Below, in pieces: positions 10,405 through 21,192 of a stretch of DNA of 64,000 bases. Source of the DNA: Cryptomeria japonica (Eukaryota > Streptophyta > Pinopsida > Cupressales > Cupressaceae); NCBI RefSeq assembly GCF_030272615.1, contig NC_081414.1:337144002-337208001 (forward strand), given 5' to 3'. The notes under the pieces were generated by a model. The model saw nothing but the letters and a program-made list of their open reading frames with translations. It made no database searches and was not told where the DNA came from. How positions within the stretch are numbered: the first letter of the stretch is position 1; each line of letters starts with the position of its first letter. Both the position numbers and the translations under genes were made by a program.

Positions 10405-11985
10405 ATGGCTCTGGAACAGTTTTTCCTTGCGGTTCTCCTTGTTTTAGTTGGGTATATTTCGCTGTGTTTTCTAAGAAGAAAATCTGTCAACAAGCCCTAC
10501 AAGGGCCCTGTGAACTATCCGATAGTCGGATGTGCCTTGGAATTTTTCCAAAATTGTCATAGATTTCTGCAATGGTTCACAGAAACAGTGGAAAAGACGC
10601 CAACAAATACTTTTAAGGCGAAACGGCCCGGTGGAGTGAAAGATATCGTGACTGCAAATCCTGCAAACGTAGAGCATATGCTCAAGACCAACTTTGAAGA
10701 TTACCCAAAGGGACAACGCTTTACAACTATTCTCCACGATTTCTTAGGCCGAGGGATTTTTAATGTGGACGGCGACCTGTGGAAGATGCAGAGAAAAACT
10801 GCAAGCTACGAGTTTAATACCAAGTCTCTGAGAAGCTTCATGGTGGAGACGGTGCAGTGGGAGATTCAGAATCGCCTCTTCCCAGTCCTCACAAACGCAT
10901 CCAAAACGGGTAAGTCTTTAGATTTGCAAGACATTTTGCAGAGATTTGCATTTGATAATATTTGCAGGGTAGCATTTGGGGTGGACCCCGCCTGTCTTCT
11001 CCCTTCCATGCCCATTTCACCCTTTGCAAAGGCTTTTGACGATGCTACTGAAATTAGTGCCGGTAGGTTTTACTCTGCTGTTCCTTTTTGGTGGAGAGTT
11101 AAGCGCATGCTTAACATGGGTTCTGAAAAGCACTTGCGCGAAGCTATTAAACTAGTGGACAAATTTGCTATGGATGTGGTGAAGAGTAGAAGGAAGGAGA
11201 TTTCGGTGAGTGCGGGAGGCCCTGAAAGACAGGATCTGCTTTCTAGATTCATGGCGGCTCTTTCAAACAATACAGATGAATTAGGCATAGATGATCAGTC
11301 ACAAAGTGAGAAGCAATCCAGTGGCACGATGGATATGTTTTTGAAGGAAATGGTGGTGAGCTTTCTGTTGGCGGGGAGGGATACCACGTCTGCTGCTCTC
11401 ACATGGTTTTTCTGGGTGCTCTCTTCCCACCAGAGAGAAGAGGAAGCCATTCACAATGAAATTTTACAGATCTTGGCTAACAGATCGCAACCCCCAACAG
11501 CTGATGAAGAAGGGATTAGTTTCAGCTTTGAAGAATTGAAGGATATGCAATATCTGCATGCTGCTTTATGCGAGTCAATGCGGCTCTACCCTCCTGTGCC
11601 TGTTGATACTAAGCTTGCCACCAAAGATGATGTTTTACCAGACGGGACTTGTGTGGAGAAGGGAATGAATTTGAATTACTGTAGTTATGCGATGGGCAGG
11701 ATGGAAAATATTTGGGGCAGTGACTGTTTGCAGTTTAAGCCTGAGAGATGGTTAAAAGAAGGGGAATTTGTGGGAGACAATCCGTATAAGTTTCCAGTAT
11801 TCAATGCAGGACCTCGATTATGTCTGGGTAAAGAGATGGCATTCATTCAGATGAAATCTATTGTGGCTTCTGTTATTCATGGTTTCAGTTTGAATGTCGA
11901 AGATAGGATTAAATGCCCAGATTATGTTGTGTCTTTGACCATGCGCATGAAAGGAGGGCTATCTGCTACTGTAAGATGTCGATGA
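10405..11985 (+). CDS. Cytochrome P450, CYP94-like, copy 2
   Basis: This is the tandem paralogue of the gene at 3655-5235, also intron-less and 526 aa. All P450 hallmarks are intact: N-terminal anchor, YPIVG, I-helix AGRDTTSAA, ESMRLYPPVP, FKPERW and FNAGPRLCLGKE. By my alignment 15 residues differ from copy 1, at positions 46, 51, 148, 168, 188, 238, 239, 243, 260, 270, 276, 290, 300, 367 and 368. Nine lie between 188 and 300, which in P450s spans the F-G region up to the I helix and includes substrate-contacting loops. None lies after residue 368. Both genes look functional. Upstream it carries three 114-bp repeats instead of one; downstream the flank is broken by a 2.76-kb insert. A microsomal fatty-acyl or jasmonate-type hydroxylase is inferred from the family. 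Confidence 0.93.
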   Translation: MALEQFFLAVLLVLVGYISLCFLRRKSVNKPYKGPVNYPIVGCALEFFQNCHRFLQWFTETVEKTPTNTFKAKRPGGVKDIVTANPANVEHMLKTNFEDYPKGQRFTTILHDFLGRGIFNVDGDLWKMQRKTASYEFNTKSLRSFMVETVQWEIQNRLFPVLTNASKTGKSLDLQDILQRFAFDNICRVAFGVDPACLLPSMPISPFAKAFDDATEISAGRFYSAVPFWWRVKRMLNMGSEKHLREAIKLVDKFAMDVVKSRRKEISVSAGGPERQDLLSRFMAALSNNTDELGIDDQSQSEKQSSGTMDMFLKEMVVSFLLAGRDTTSAALTWFFWVLSSHQREEEAIHNEILQILANRSQPPTADEEGISFSFEELKDMQYLHAALCESMRLYPPVPVDTKLATKDDVLPDGTCVEKGMNLNYCSYAMGRMENIWGSDCLQFKPERWLKEGEFVGDNPYKFPVFNAGPRLCLGKEMAFIQMKSIVASVIHGFSLNVEDRIKCPDYVVSLTMRMKGGLSATVRCR

Positions 11986-12177
11986 GGATCTGCATCTGAT
12001 GCATCTGCTCCATAGGAATATTAAGTAGTTTTCTGAAATCTCTTTGCTTTTGAGTTAGTCAAAGTTGAGAGATGTATTTAGCAGACAAATTATGTTATCA
12101 TATTCACTCTTTTTATGGAAATTTTTTTGTTGAACTGCCAATTTAGAGTAGTGTGAGGCCTGCAAATGTTTTAGAAG

Positions 12178-12390
12178 AATATAATAAGTTCAAATGGTTA
12201 TTGATTTTGTAATGATTTATATATTTAGAAGGAAAAGCTGAGAGGACAAGCAAGCTATTAATGAGGTCGATAAATAAAGATAAGGGAACATACTTCTTAA
12301 TGGGTTAGTTATCGCTTCCCAATCAAATCAATAAAGCAGTGGGCCATTGCTGACTGCTGGCTCTTTCTTCACCAAGTAAACAATTTTAAC
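12178..12390 (+). repeat. 213-bp direct repeat, left copy
   Basis: This part of the P450 3' flank recurs at 15151-15363 with one difference seen (GCTGGCTC against GCTAGCTC). The two copies bracket a 2,760-bp unrelated insert. Both copies lack a TG dinucleotide present in unit 1 (ATAATGTTC against ATAAGTTC), so the duplication happened within unit 2. Confidence 0.93.
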
Positions 12391-15150
12391 TAGCGGTTGC
12401 GCGCTTTATTTGCGTGCAATGGGAAGCCGATAGGTGGTCAAGCATGCAAGAACAAGGGCATGGGGCAGCGATTTGGTAACACACAACAAAAAGCTTCTGA
12501 ACTTGATGAAAACAAAATATAGAATAACAATTAGCATTAACAAAACATTTTTAAAAAATGAACATAGATATCAATTGTCAATTGCAATTATTGTATATTT
12601 ATTGACAAAATAACATTGATAAAAAAATGTCAAACAGTAAAAAGCATCATCCACAATTAGATGGTTTATGAATAGGTAAGCACTATAGTTGTACAACTGA
12701 GAGTTAGATTTGTTAGTCTTTAAAATTCATATGCCGTTGAAAATGGATGAACAGTGTGATCTACAAAGAGATTTGTTAAATTGACATAATATTTGGAAAG
12801 AGTAATTAGTCGTCAAGATCTAGTAGCATATGGTTGAACATTTAAGCAAAACATATCTAGAGAGTTATATTTTGGCATATATATAAGAAATCATAAATAA
12901 ATATCATATTTCTAAATTGTATGCATATTAATCAATAGTGAGCACTCATAAACAAGATTTGGCCAACAAAAATGATGAATTGTGCTTCAACAGCAATGGC
13001 TTTTAATGAGATTTTCAAACTACAGTTCCAACATCAGTGGGATTTTGTACGTACATATTTCATAAACATTGAGATTTAGTGACTTACTGTCACCAATATT
13101 TCTGCTATATCTCAAAATTTAGTTCATTGTTGAGAAGATAGCAGTCAAATTTCAAGTATGTACATCTTCCCTCCTTAATATAGATTCAGACGATATGCAT
13201 AGAAAGTATTAGTGCACAATAGTTTTATGAGAACATGGTTTGCTCTTGGTGATTGTAATCACTTGATGGATTTATTGGAAAAAATTTCAAACAGTACAAT
13301 TGCTATTGATTGCTAGTAGACTACAAAAATCTAAACGTAATAACTTGTTTGTTTATAGCAAAGCTTGTAATGTCTATTTGGCATGCATAAGACAAGCAAT
13401 GTTGAGAATTCCAAAGAATTACCCATTGTAAATGGACAGATTTTGTAATCTATTTGTTTGAAAAAATGGTTTGGGTTATAAGCATCTCAATTTGTTTGGT
13501 TAGACCTTTTTTTAAGAAATCTTGGTTGTGGTTTGATTGTGAGAATGATGACTTTCAATGAGTGTGAGGCCAACACATTTTCTAGAACCCAACAAATACA
13601 ATTTGCTTGAATATTTTGGAAATTGTGATTCAGAATGCCAATGAATAGTTGGATTTGGTAACATTGGAATCCTTTCGCCCAATTGCTGATCTGTTATCTT
13701 AATCTCGATGAATAGTTTCATCAACGTAAATTTCATTCCTTATCTACCAAATTAGGTGTCAACTGAAAAGCTTTGTTATGCTTCAGCCAATCACTCAACA
13801 TAATGCTAAAGTCTGAAAATGTAAAAGGAGCCCATAGCGTGAAAACTTGTGAAGTAAACATAAGTTGTTGTTCAGGTTAGAAGAAATTAGTGACAAATGT
13901 GTGGAAAGGAAAGAAATAAAATATTGTTTGAAATAGAAACAAACCAAAGGAATATAGCTACCTAGCAGGGAAATGATCTCCAATGTGGATGGGAGAAATA
14001 CAGAAAGTCATGACATAGGTAAAATAAAAACAGTGCTGGTAAAAAAATCAGTGAAAGAGAGAAGTGTATTAAACAATCCCTAATTAATAAGGGTTTGGTA
14101 CACCCTTAAAATAAATGGGTTTCCATCATTACATGTTATCTACAAGTGATCTTTAAGAGTACTATTGGTGATACTTGACAAATCCTAAACATACACAACA
14201 ACATTTAGCAAAGCCTAAAAAAGCACAATTTTGCATGATGATAGAGATTGTATGGTTGTGCAACTATAATATAATTATCAAGGGTTTTTGTGTCAGGAAA
14301 TAATCAGAATTGGTTCTCAAATTGAAACACAAAATGTCCACACAAAGTTTTCTATGAGATAGGGTTATATTTGTATCTTTGTTGCACAGTTCATGTGACA
14401 AGAATAGACTAAGCAACATGAATAATTCTATGTAAAAAAAAACATAAATTTTTCTTTCAAGGAATTTCTTGTATACAATAACAAATAAAAATAGAAAACT
14501 AAATAACTAATTCAACATCACCAAAATTTACAAAAGAAAATAAAAACAAATGCAGAAAGAAAATGGTATAAATGATTTCATACTTTTTACATTTGAGAAA
14601 GGCATGGGGATTTTATGCAGGATTAACGAACAAGTTAGATACTTGTATTCTTTGTTGTTGTGCATCTATTTTTTGGTTGTAGGGTTTAGGTGAAAATAGA
14701 ACTACCTAGAACCTGTCATATATTTTGATGTCATATATTTCATTTATATTATATTTTTTTTTGTTTTTAATATATTTTATTTATATTATATTTAATATAA
14801 AATGAATAAACATAAATATTAAATATTGAGATATAATATATCTTTATATAATGTAATATAATATTAAATTGAATATTAACCTGTCATATATTTTGATGTC
14901 ATATATTTCGTTTATATTATATTTTTTTTGTTTTTAATATATTTTATTTATATTATATTTAATATAAAATGAATAAACATAAATATTAAATATTGAGATA
15001 TAATATATCTTTATATAATGTAATATAATATAAAATTGAATATTTAATATATATTTTTATATATTTAATTTTATATATTAAATTTTAAATTATATTATAT
15101 AATTCATAAATAACTATATATTCTCCATTTAATTATGTATTATAATTTAA
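12391..15150. other. 2.76-kb insert of unknown origin
   Basis: This sequence is absent from unit 1. It begins TAGCGGTTGCGCGCTTTATT and ends in AT-rich DNA. I found no terminal inverted repeats, LTRs, primer-binding site or convincing coding region; the longest minus-strand frames (13512-13736, 13795-13983) look like chance. The right third is very AT-rich and includes a 168-bp tandem duplication. The 213-bp flanking repeats are far too long for a transposon target-site duplication, which suggests filler DNA captured during break repair. Confidence 0.6.
14712..15047 (+). repeat. 168-bp tandem duplication
   Basis: Two adjacent AT-rich units, 14712-14879 and 14880-15047, both start CCTGTCATATATTTTGATGT. 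They differ at only a few positions. No coding content. Confidence 0.93.
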
Positions 15151-15363
15151 AATATAATAAGTTCAAATGGTTATTGATTTTGTAATGATTTATATATTTA
15201 GAAGGAAAAGCTGAGAGGACAAGCAAGCTATTAATGAGGTCGATAAATAAAGATAAGGGAACATACTTCTTAATGGGTTAGTTATCGCTTCCCAATCAAA
15301 TCAATAAAGCAGTGGGCCATTGCTGACTGCTAGCTCTTTCTTCACCAAGTAAACAATTTTAAC
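15151..15363 (+). repeat. 213-bp direct repeat, right copy
   Basis: Second copy of 12178-12390. From 15364 the sequence resumes colinearity with unit 1 (AAGTCCTCTCAAATTATTTAG), up to the gypsy insertion at 15639. Confidence 0.93.
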
Positions 15364-15607
15364 AAGTCCTCTCAAATTATTTAGTATTGTTGACTCTTTC
15401 CAAACAAAAAAAATATTTCAATAAATCTTTTTAAATTATTTAATACCATGTATAATGGTTGAAATCTCTATTTAAATACTACCAAATTTATTAATCAAAT
15501 GATTGATAATATTTTACATTTCATGTATGACAAAAAGTAATAAATAATTATATTAGTTTTCTCTATTCTGCATATAGAGTGAAACTTGATCTCCTTTGAC
15601 TTATAGT

Positions 15608-15638
15608 TAAATATTCGATGGATAGGTTGGACAATGTG
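15608..15638 (+). pseudogene. P450 C-terminal relic (unit 2), left part
   Basis: The first codons of the P450 relic (TATTCGATGGATAGGTTGG, reading YSMDRLDNV) are cut at the gypsy insertion point. The relic continues at 22092. The last five bases, ATGTG (15634-15638), are the target-site duplication. Confidence 0.8.
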
Positions 15639-16471
15639 TGATCCGGAGCATAAAATAAATGATCTCCAATACTCTAGAAATAAACACATGGCACCTTAGA
15701 AGGAAAACGGTTTAGCAAAAGATATGCTCGCATCTATTTTATAGAGAGAAGTTGGTTTTACTGTATAACCAACCATGCAAAGATAGAATGGAGGCCGACG
15801 GGGGTGGAACCCTTGACTACCGGTCTCCCAAAATGGATGGAAACCTTTGTGCTATATATAGCACTTGATTTTTTAGCGGCCCATATTAAATTTAAACAAT
15901 GCGAATCCCGCCAATCCCTATTTTAAAGGGGATATTGGTTAAATAAACCCCCTAATTACTAATGGTGCCAAATTGATAAGGATGAAAAGGGGATATACAC
16001 GGGAAATAATTTGTTGTAAAGGGTTATTAATGGGGGTTGGTGGTTTTAGTCTATTTTAGACTTATTTTATGTATAAAAGGGGGGTAGTAGGCCTTTTGGA
16101 GGTATCCAGGTGATGAGAAGGAGATTATGAACTTGAAGGCTTGTTGATTATTCCTGCACATTGGAGAGTCATGTTGCCATTGTGCTTGAAGGGAATATCT
16201 TGTAACACTTGTTATTGATTTTGGAGCTAATCGGATCGGTCCCCCTATTGGAGCAGGACCCGGAGACGTAGTCCGACCCGCAGACGAACTCCATTATCAA
16301 TTGTGTTTTGTCTTCTATCTTTCTACTCTCTTTCTTTCAGTTCATTAACTTTATTATGCTTTGTTCATTTAAGCATTATTATGTTAATTCGCTCAAATTA
16401 AAGCTTTGAATTAACTTGTGTAATATTGTTAAGCATTTTGTCTGTAATTGTCATAGATCCTAATCAGATCA
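15639..16471 (+). repeat. Gypsy 5' LTR
   Basis: An 833-bp LTR beginning TGATCCGGAG and ending CAGATCA. A TATA-like CTATATATAG at 15852-15861 is a candidate Pol II core promoter. It lacks the 66-bp tRNA-like segment seen in the 3' LTR. Confidence 0.94.
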
Positions 16472-16475
16472 AGTT

Positions 16476-16487
16476 TGGTATCAGAGC
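16476..16487 (+). other. Primer-binding site (initiator tRNA-Met)
   Basis: TGGTATCAGAGC lies four bases after the 5' LTR. It is the standard plant primer site complementary to the 3' end of initiator methionine tRNA. Confidence 0.93.
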
Positions 16488-16607
16488 TTTGTTTGACTAG
16501 CATTGCAGAATTGAATGCTAACAAGATCCAGGATTCAATGAGGCGAAGGCAAGCTTGAAGAATATAATCCTGAGATCGAAAAACGAAGAACTAATCCACC
16601 ATCACGG

Positions 16608-17635
16608 ATGGAAGGAAAAGGTGGTGGAGAAGGTTCCGAAGACAAGAGTATTCAGAAGACTCTTCAAAATTTGGAAACCATTGTACAAGTTTTAGTACAA
16701 GAGAGAGAGGACATGATGTGAAGACGTGCAGCTCGTGAGAACAAAGGGAAAAGATCAAGAGGTGACCATGAGCCTCCAAAAACACCCCCATCTCCTTCTT
16801 CTCCTTCTTCCCCGTCTTCTCCCTCTTCTACTCATTCTGAGTCTTCTTCTCTTTTCAAGAGTTCACATAAGCCTAAGATTAAATTGGATGTAAAATTTGA
16901 TCTACCAAAGTATTGTGGGGAATTAAATGCTGAAAAATTAGATGATTGGATTCAACAGGTTGAAGTCTATTGTAGAGTCCAAAACCTCTTAGATGATGCC
17001 GATAGGATCCAGTTAGCTACTCTTCGGTTAGGAGGTACAGCTCTAACTTGGTGGGAGAGTAGAATTCGGGATGGGTCTTCACAACATGGTAAAATCAATC
17101 TAACTTGGTCAGAATTGTTAATGCTCTCAAGAAGCAATTCTATCCCCTAGGCCATATGCAACAGTTAATGATGAACTGGCAACTTTTTAGGCAAGGGAAA
17201 GGTCAGTTTGTCCAGGATTACACCCATGAATTCATAAAGAAGGCTATTGCATTAAATGTTCCATTGTATACCCAGGACACGTTGCTTAAGTACATAGGTG
17301 GTCTTCACTCTTATCTGAGACATTCAATTTTGGTCTTGAATCCTAGTAACTTAGATGAAGTCTGTGTTCAAGCCACGCACCTAGAGTCAAGAGGTAAGGG
17401 TTCTTTTATTGATAAGTCTGATAAGAAGCCATCTAAGTCTGAGAACAAATCCCAAAACAAAGGGAAGGGGAAAAAGACAGCTACAGTGAAGAAAGAGGGT
17501 GAAAAACCCACATGCTCACATTGCAAGAAAGAAGGGCATGATGATTCTAGGTGCTGGAAGCTGCACCCTGAAAAGAGGCCAAAGAGATATGGTGGAAACA
17601 AAGACAAACAAAAGACTACTGCTATAGTTCAATAG
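16608..17635 (+). pseudogene. Gypsy gag (capsid/nucleocapsid), disrupted
   Basis: The frame starts near ATG 16608 with a Ser/Pro-rich segment. The capsid-like region (KFDLPKYCGELNAEKLDDW, then LGGTALTWWESR) is typical of plant gypsy gag. A stop at 16719 (TGA) and a frameshift near 17110 break it. From 17105 the frame continues (QFYPLGHMQQ, FRQGKGQFVQDY) through a Lys-rich linker to a CCHC zinc knuckle, CSHCKKEGHDDSRC (17515-17556), which would bind RNA. It ends at a TAG at 17633, from which the same frame runs straight into protease, so gag and pol were probably one polyprotein. Confidence 0.85.
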
Positions 17636-20600
17636 GATCTTGGATCTGACTCTGGAGATGAGACAAAGATCGTTGCTACCAGAATCCAAGGTAAAGAAAA
17701 AGGTAGATCTCTCTCATCAGCTACAAGTTCTTCTAATATAAGTGCAAGTACAAGTAAAGATTCTACTCCTAAGAATGATAAGCAAAGGAATGAATTATTT
17801 CATATTCGGGTTGTTGTCAAACATACTAAAGTTGATACATTATTTGATACGGGTTCTCAAGTTAACTTGATATCTGAAGAAATTGTTAAAAAGCTTAACT
17901 TGACTACAACACCTCATCCGAAACCATACCCTTTGGGATGGGTTTGCAATGATGCACAATTGCAAGTAACTAAACAATGTAAGATAATATTTGCTATCAC
18001 TACAAACTTTGTAGATGAGGTAGAAGCTGATGTAGTCCCTTTAGATATTTGTGGTCTTGTACTTGGGAGTCCTTATCTATATGACCGACAGGCTATATTC
18101 TATAGGGGGGAGAACAAGTATCATCTTTTTAAAGATAAGATTGAATACATTGTACGGGCACATAAGATAAAGACTAATCTTGCACTAGTTAATGCTGGTC
18201 AAATGAAAAGGTTAGTCAATTCTAGTAAGAACTTTGTGTTAATGCTTGTAAAAGCCAAAGAAGATGAAACATCTGAGGCATTTAAGTGATGTGATCCTAA
18301 ACATAAGGCTGAAATGGTCAAAGTTGTTTCCACTTATGATGACTTGTTTTAGGAACCAAAAGGATTGCCTCCTAAGAGAGAGATACAACATGAGATCCAG
18401 TTGCAGTAGGATGTGCCACTTCCAAACATTGGCATGTACCGGTTATCAGTCTTGCAAAATGAAGAGATCAAAAAGCAGGTTCAAGAGCTGGTTGAGAAAG
18501 GAGTTATTCGTCCTAGTACATCTCCTTGTGGTTCTCCTATTGTTTTGGTTCCAAAGAAAGATGGGACTTGGAGAATGTGCATCGATTATAGGGCTCTGAA
18601 CAAGATAATGGTAAAGAACAGGTACCCTCTTCCTAGAATTGATGATTTACTTGATTAGTTGAAACATGCAATTTATTTCACTAAGTTAGACTTGCATAGT
18701 GGATATCATCAGATACAAATTGCAGAAAATGATATTTGGAAAACTGCTTTTAAGACAAAACAAGGACTATACGAGTGGTTGGTTATGCCCTTCGGGCTTT
18801 GTAATGCACCAGCTACATTCATGAGAGTCATGAATGATGTCTTTCTTCCTTTTATTGATGATTTTGTCATAGTCTACCTAGATGATATTCTTGTATTTAG
18901 CAAGCCTTGGGAAGATCATGTAATTCATGTTAAGAAAATCCTTGATGTATTAAGGAAAGAAATTTTTTTTGTAAAGATGTCTAAATGTGAGTTCGCTAAG
19001 ACATCCTTAGTGTACCTAGGCTATGTCGTAGGGAATGGTCGATTGAAAGTAGACCTTGCGAAGGTCGATTGTATTGTAAAATGGCCTAAGCCAAGTACAG
19101 TCATAGAAGTCAGGAGTTTCTTAGGTGCAGTTCAATATTGGAGGAAGTTCATTGCAAACTTCTCTTTTATCGCATCACCATTGCATGCATTGACCAATAC
19201 GAAGGCAACTTTTCAGTGGGGAGGTCCACAACAGAAGGCTTTCAACACTTTGAAGGAAAAGTTAAGCACTGCACCAGTTCTGGCTCTACCAGATTTACAT
19301 CAACCATTTGAGATCGAGACAGATGCGAGTGGGTTTGCCATGGGAGCTGTACTCATGCAAGGAGGTAAACTAGTTTGCTACCACTCTGAAACTTTTTCAG
19401 GCGCAGTAAGTAACTATCCCACTTATGATAAGGAACTTTATGCTTTAGTTCAGAGTGTTAAGAAATGGAAACACTACTTAATGGGCAAAGAAACTATAAT
19501 CCACACTGATCATCAGCCACTTCAGTATTTGCTCTCACAGTCTAAACTGCAACAAAGTAGGCATTTTAGGTGGATGGGTTTTCTTCAATAGTTTCATTTG
19601 GTGATTAAGTATAAGAAAGGTGCCCATAACAAATTAGCAGATATGCTCTCTAGGCCTCCAGTTAAGAATGCTTTGATAATCCTTAAAAATAGTTCCATGG
19701 TTCATGAAAGTTTTCAGGAACAATAGGCTAATGATGAGAACTTTAAGGATATATATGTAGATTTAATCCGGGGTAAACATGTAGAAGAAAAAGATTACTA
19801 TGTGCAAGATAAATTGTTGTACCACTTAGGTAAATTATGTGTTCCTAAAGATGAACAGGCACAGGTGATTCAAGAAGCACATACCTCTTTGATTGTAGGA
19901 CATTTCGGGGTAAGTAAAACATTGGTTCAATTGTAGAAGTATTGTTACTGGCCTCATATGCAAGAAACTATTACAAAGTATATAAAGGGATGTGTAATGT
20001 GTGCAACCAGTAAACCAAGTAACAGGAAATTGGGTTTGTACACACCTTTACCTGTACCATCCCGTCCATGGGAAAGTGTGTCTATGGACTTTGTGGGGGG
20101 TCTACCTATGTCTAGGAAGGATCATGATTATTTGTATGTTGTTGTTGATCGATTTAGCAAAATGTGTATTTTAATGCCATGTAAGAAACATGTCACTACT
20201 GAACTGATAGCTCATATGTACTTCCAATTTGTATGGGTTCATTTTGGGTTACCTACTTCTATTGTATCAGATCGAGATTCTTGATTCTTAGGGGAATTTT
20301 GGTCATCTTTGTGGGGACTCATGGACACCAAGCTGAAGAAGAGTACAACCTTCCATCCACAGACTGACGGATAGACAGAGGTAGTCAATAGGACAATTGT
20401 TCATCTGCTCAGAGGATACTGCAGTAAGCATCCTAAGTTGTGGGATGAGAATCTTCATTATGTGTAGCATGCTTACAACCATGCAGCACATTCTTCTACA
20501 AAGAGGTCTCCTTTTGAGACTTGCTTCGGTTACTTGCCAAAGACACCAATGGAATTTGCTTTTGGAAAGGATGATGTTGTAGATGGATGCCATGATGCAG

Positions 20601-21151
20601 AAATGGCTTTGAAGTTCATTCGAAAAGTCCAAGCAGTTCATCAGGCAGTAGAAGCTTAGTTGGAAAAGAGCCAAGCCAAATACAAGGCTCGACATGACAA
20701 GCATCGCATAGATCATCATTTTCAGGTTGGCGACCGTGTTTGGTTACATATCAGCAAGGAAAGGATGCAAGGTGAAGGTAAGAAGTTTAAGCCTATCAGA
20801 TATGGTCCCTTTGAGATCTTGGAAAAGATCGGTACCAATGCCTTTCGCCTTAATCTTCTTCCATATACGCAAATTTACTCAGTTGTAAATGTAGAAAATC
20901 TGAAGTTGTACGAGCCTCCAATGATATTCGATGAAGAGGCTAATATTCAAGTTCCTTCAGTTGATGACCTTGCACCTGAGTATATGTCAAAGCTTCTAGA
21001 GGATGTCATCCTGGACAGAAACATCAGATCTTCAAAAAGAGGTGGTGTTGAATACCTTAAAGTGGGACATAAAGGGATGCACCCTGGTAAAGTAAGATGG
21101 ATGGAGATTGGTAAAGTGAGGGAACTTTACCCTCATCTACTTTCTGAGTAG
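17636..21151 (+). pseudogene. Gypsy pol: protease, RT, RNase H, integrase, chromodomain-like tail
   Basis: One frame with nonsense codons only. Protease shows LFDTGSQVNLIS (about 17840). RT shows [20 protein letters not shown] and the catalytic YLDDILVFSK (about 18874). RNase H shows ETDASGFAMGAVLMQ (about 19316) and HTDHQPLQYLL. Integrase has an H-H-C-C finger (about 19878-20000) and catalytic residues in MDFVGG, SDRD and TEVVNR. The C-terminal segment ILDRNIRSSKRGGVEYLKV (about 21017 onward) resembles a diverged chromodomain, which in chromoviruses directs insertion to chromatin. Stops lie at 18287, 18350, 18407, 18656, 19589, 19724, 19934, 20282, 20372, 20465 and 20657, plus 17633 at the gag border: ten TAG and two TGA, no TAA. 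Confidence 0.9.
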
Positions 21152-21179
21152 TCAAACTTTCAGAGGTCTGAAAGCTTTT

Positions 21180-21192
21180 CAGTGGGGAGGAT
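21180..21192 (+). other. Polypurine tract
   Basis: CAGTGGGGAGGAT lies directly before the 3' LTR, in the position from which plus-strand DNA synthesis is primed. Confidence 0.8.

Noticed and set aside
10471-10737. Antisense 88-codon frame in both P450 genes
   Set aside because: It mirrors the conserved sense coding sequence and has no independent support.
12391-15150. Organellar DNA insert or Helitron
   Set aside because: No recognisable mitochondrial or plastid gene, no Helitron TC...CTRR ends with a hairpin, and 213-bp flanking repeats do not fit Helitron insertion between A and T.
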